Shown in pieces: positions 62,501 to 64,000 of a DNA stretch of 64,000 bases. How positions within the stretch are numbered: position 1 is the first letter of the stretch; each line of letters starts with the position of its first letter. The stretch is from CAZCFB01 sp964511535. Lineage in GTDB: Bacteria; Myxococcota_A; Polyangia; GCA-2747355; CAZCFB01. The notes beneath the pieces are model-generated. The model was not told the DNA's origin, did no database searches, and was given only the letters and a program-made list of their open reading frames with translations. The position numbers were made by a program, and so were the translations under genes. Location of the stretch: NCBI GenBank assembly GCA_964511535.1, contig CAZEFW010000013.1, positions 1 to 64,000 of the forward strand, in the 5' to 3' direction.

Positions 62501-64000
62501 GATGGCGGCCACCCGCTCCAGCGACTCCACCCGGCGGGCCATGCTGCGAGAGGTCTGGGCGCGCTGCTCCAGGAACCGGAGCAGGCCCTCGAGGTCCTCG
62601 GTCTCCTCCAGCAGGCGCAGCACCCGCTCCTGCACCCGGTAGTCTGACGGGTTCAGCTCCAGCAGGGCCTGGTAGGCGGACAGCGCCCGGCCGGGGTTGC
62701 CCAGCTTGGTGCCGTGCAGGCCGCCGACGCGCCGCAGGATGGAGATGCGCTCGGCCTTGGTCATCATGCCGTCGAGCTGGGCGGTGAGCGCCTCGGCGAG
62801 CCCCGCGAAGTCGGCCTCCCGCTCGCAGATGTCCACCCGCATGCGCATGGCGTGCTCGTCCTGGGGCGACAGCTCGAGGATCTCCTGCAGGATCGCCATG
62901 GTTCGCTCGGGGTCCACCTGCCACTCGAAGTAGACCTTGGCCATGCGCCGCAGCGCCTGGACCCGCTGGGTCTGGCTCACCGCCTCGGCGGCCTCCCGCT
63001 CCAGGGCCTGGATCTTCTGCTGCCAGCTCTGCATACGGACGCCCAGGCGCTCCAGCGCCTCTTGCGACTTCTGGGTGTCCGGGTGGAGCTCGGCGATCTG
63101 CTGCCACGCCTCCACCGCGCCCTCCAGGTCCCCGAGGCGGCGCTCGGATATGTCCGCCACCTCCTCCAGCAGGACGCACACCTCCAGGGCCGGCATCCCG
63201 GCCTGGCGCTGCTGGTCAGCCAGGAACCGCTGGAGGTTGACCAGGTTGCGGTAGTCGCCCTTGCTCCGGAAATAGCTCTGGTACGCCTGCTGGGCCTCGA
63301 CGTTATCGGGCTGCAGCTGCATCACCTCGTGGATCAGGTGGCCTGACGCCTCGGGGTCGTCCAGGCGGTCTCGCAGGGTGGCGCTGATCTCGAGCATCAG
63401 CGCCACCCTGGAGTCGAGGGTGGTGCACGCGTCCAGCTGCGCCTCGAGCACCTGGACCGCCTTCGCCCAGTGGCGCCCCTCCCGGTAGATGTCCAGCAGC
63501 TGGGCCGCTGCCTCGCCCACCGGCCCCTGGTAGGGCAGGGCGGCCTCGTAGCAGCGGCGAGCGTCGTCCGTGCGGCCCAGGTGTCGCAGCAGAAGGTCAG
63601 CCCGATACATCTGCAGGGTGGCGGCATCCTGCTCGCTGCTCGCGGCGATGCGCTGGCTGTACAGGCGCTCCAGCTCGTCCCAGGCCTCCCTTTGCTGGTA
63701 GGCCGCCTCGAGCGCCCTGAACGCTTCATCGTCCGAGGGGTTCGCCCCCAGCGCCCGGCGCAGCAGCTCCACGGCGCCCTCGTGGTTCTCCGCCGCCTCG
63801 CGGGCCCGGGCGATGTGCAGGAACTCGGCCGCGGCCCGGGTCAGGCCGTCCTCCCCGGGGTAGTCGGGCGAGGAGTACAGCTCTCCAAGGGCCAGCTGCA
63901 GCTCCTCGTCCTCGGGCAGCAGGGCGCGGGCGTCGGCGAGCGTCCGCGCCGCGTCGAGCAGGGCCCCCTGGCGGCGCCACTGGATCTCGCCCAGCTCTCG
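56528..64000 (-). CDS. Giant TPR protein, 5' end beyond window edge
   Basis: The frame is open from the stop at 56528 to base 64000, giving at least 2490 residues; the start lies outside. Nearly the whole length is tetratricopeptide repeats of the form LYEERLDDPGAALELLERVLRKDP, dozens of units. An acidic, Gly-rich insert (about 60480-60840) interrupts them, with a duplicated SIEID motif (ESIEIDLGSD, ESIEIDVEAE). The last about 220 residues form a different, globular C-terminal part (LAFNAAARALGRSGAQLFLVDED to YPRFRRRLTG). No signal is visible in the part seen. Such proteins act as scaffolds. It heads an operon with a Ser/Thr kinase, so kinase substrate or scaffold is the best guess. Confidence 0.85.
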   Translation of the reverse strand, partial: RELGEIQWRRQGALLDAARTLADARALLPEDEELQLALGELYSSPDYPGEDGLTRAAAEFLHIARAREAAENHEGAVELLRRALGANPSDDEAFRALEAAYQQREAWDELERLYSQRIAASSEQDAATLQMYRADLLLRHLGRTDDARRCYEAALPYQGPVGEAAAQLLDIYREGRHWAKAVQVLEAQLDACTTLDSRVALMLEISATLRDRLDDPEASGHLIHEVMQLQPDNVEAQQAYQSYFRSKGDYRNLVNLQRFLADQQRQAGMPALEVCVLLEEVADISERRLGDLEGAVEAWQQIAELHPDTQKSQEALERLGVRMQSWQQKIQALEREAAEAVSQTQRVQALRRMAKVYFEWQVDPERTMAILQEILELSPQDEHAMRMRVDICEREADFAGLAEALTAQLDGMMTKAERISILRRVGGLHGTKLGNPGRALSAYQALLELNPSDYRVQERVLRLLEETEDLEGLLRFLEQRAQTSRSMARRVESLERVAAIAGGELDDHSRATQAYEQILTLDPDNADAMEALSGLYRDAGRMHDLLALLKRRQAALPEQPVGPLVMLLSEIALLAEEQLDLPGDAVEAYRRRAELLPADRATRDALVRLLGQLGRFSEAAEMLTEQLELAEDPEDRVAIAFRLADLYEERLDDPGAALELLERVLRKDVPGDLDLHHRLRALHQARGDEARVCELAERELSLLTGDPRERTALALEVARMWAAAEGASSRAVLAYERVLGLDPEHLDALQELYELVRGSEAHQRTARVGQALLGALADPGQQLDLLVEMARLYEEDLHDSAAAFGWLRRAHELSGGREEITAELERLTREHGLWDDLSVLLLEQRQREGRPERFLQLTFRVAEICQEELEDPASAFEELVQGLSVDPAGLEVLPRLEALATAPEEQRKLLGVYRKVATSEQDAERRRELLQREASLAEQALEDPGHALKALAALGGFEPDLAWLPEEAERLAERANRWGEVLEIHLRRVDLVDSAQERLSLLWHMASLQEEKAGLKVPAFRTYLQALTLAPEEEISEEHLWRLATELCGKSSPPPVVTETGESIEIDLGSDVSAESIEIDVEAEGEGRGDATQEVDLETMGLEEVDEEGSEGMALTDEDGALHEVMTDDMEAMGVEDLTPGPGEGLDEPTLPDGALPGADDDEEGATLELGDADVLSAELRPGPPRPPEPTIDAWAELAETYRDLPASSPAVRVGWLLRQARVWQEGAGDVERALGVLAEAAALDPEHEEVSEALESLCRAHGRVDDLIRILADSVERATDAGQLLRLELRVADLLLERGREAEAEKHLREALELDPGCAAAEQTLADLLERLQRLPDLAELKARQLRSLERGLEPEALADRLRQLADLHQERLRQPEEATRFLGRLVQLPGCGRDLLLRLANLYQELGEWADLVATLEQISERSLEEDDRPAALAALHRLAGVQQDELELPDRAMEVYKQLLELDPGDRAALRALAELYEQHERRDDLLSLIQQWVELAGDDPAEARPLLVRLARLVGEDDMDAAVAHLQRARAMGEADPALDEELTGLLLRGDRAEEAAGLLQDRLAAARDSGAPAVAQAELLVQLAEVLDAGLERAEDAWGALEQASELAPEHVAVLQAISSYHWRHESWAQYADALERIIDLAPGEVDVDDSLMVTGHVLENNAGDPDRARQLYERVLQRSPDHLPAMDAVIRLSGRSGAERAEQLLRRKSELVQDPRGQAATLAELADLRLSRGASASEAEELFQRALELCDDLPEAVDGLSRLLVEQDRLDAARLLLEDALTRLSGGTASGLLGMRLGEVYQRLGQHAEAFTFLLDAHRKDPEDPMLRLAVGLNRFQLERWREALDYLEPLLRVEREGIPRADLAEALYAGGRSAAALDRAEQAVELLQGALSVDPEHDHALTELAFISMDNEQWSRAAGALDRLLGITDDPARRLDLLRLQGDLRRDHLNDLPGAAGCYEELHSLLGDDDATKLEVLPGMLSVLRSAGRHAAGAAVAEDLAALLDEPRQSSELLLTAAGARMAAGQAEQAASRWREVLALDPSSGKAVEGLTAYLVEQESYEEAAQLAGEYVTGRPPPPTEAGKSRRGRLLRLMARAFRAQGKIQGAVAALEEALDMLGDDLELLEELGAMYGLLPEVDPGVALGHHRRILALDGCRVESLRALAAAALRTEPEQARALYQALRLLGGLDGAGEAYLAGYCPAELDAERPYAGQLIEEDREALSPLPMSPALEEMFQLLWAQAKTLFPLEPEEVGLDPADKVPPMDPSAPALAFNAAARALGRSGAQLFLVDEDHPLRAPTPRVVAMAMPAVVASPGDLEGRGTAELLFLLGRALEATGPTGVLAAGQEQDAFAALMLKVLRAFHPRHMRGRKDLDKAALEQVSLFRRALPFKVARRLGELFRELGSWPFDSARWRQASWHGANRAGLLLCGDFELAARIIAREEGLGDPGDPGAMEGSAALRDLVTFAASEAYPRFRRRLTG

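Overview
The window is GC-rich, densely coded DNA from a Gram-negative, probably predatory or social deltaproteobacterium of the Myxococcota type. The evidence is a PilY1 pilus-tip protein, a Ser/Thr kinase with a PEGA tail, PilZ, NtrC-type and NarL-type signalling proteins, an acyltransferase/SDR pair, and about a dozen secreted lipoproteins with Asp/Pro-rich linkers. The assignment to Myxococcota is inference from gene content; no rRNA is present.

Layout. 1-7.1 kb holds housekeeping genes: rho (cut by the left edge), acylphosphatase, a NarL-type histidine kinase, a methyltransferase with a coiled-coil tail, recJ, two small proteins and an agmatinase. 7.2-8.7 kb has a PilZ protein and a dolichol-phosphate-mannose-type glycosyltransferase. 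8.8-15.8 kb is one tightly overlapping minus-strand operon: solute-binding lipoprotein, dCache/HAMP/PAS histidine kinase, unknown protein, NtrC-type regulator, unknown protein. 15.9-23.2 kb holds TPR proteins, a single-domain penicillin-binding protein, an acyltransferase with a histone-H1-like tail, an SDR epimerase and mutL. 23.3-26.6 kb is pilY1. 27-54 kb is dominated by surface lipoproteins: a Gly-rich beta-helix protein, tandem propellers, a caspase-like protease with a PPC domain, a carboxypeptidase, FGE-fold proteins, a nitrilase-fold protein, FG-GAP and NHL propellers, LysM/beta-lactamase-like and M23 enzymes, and a possible TULIP protein. 54-64 kb is a kinase operon headed by a giant TPR protein that runs off the right edge.

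The most unusual signals are non-coding. First, a family of about 150-bp structured elements occurs at 8662-8814, 26694-26847 and 43728-43872, with a diverged cousin at 26849-27014. They have nested stems in which paired bases change together between copies, and every copy sits between the 3' ends of convergent genes. Second, arrays with strict 7-bp periodicity occur in intergenic DNA at six places. The one at 7080-7184 is exactly fifteen heptads arranged as an inverted pair. Third, most convergent junctions carry strong hairpins. The only stretch over 300 bases without a gene is 26598-27010, and it is filled by an intrinsic terminator and two structured elements.
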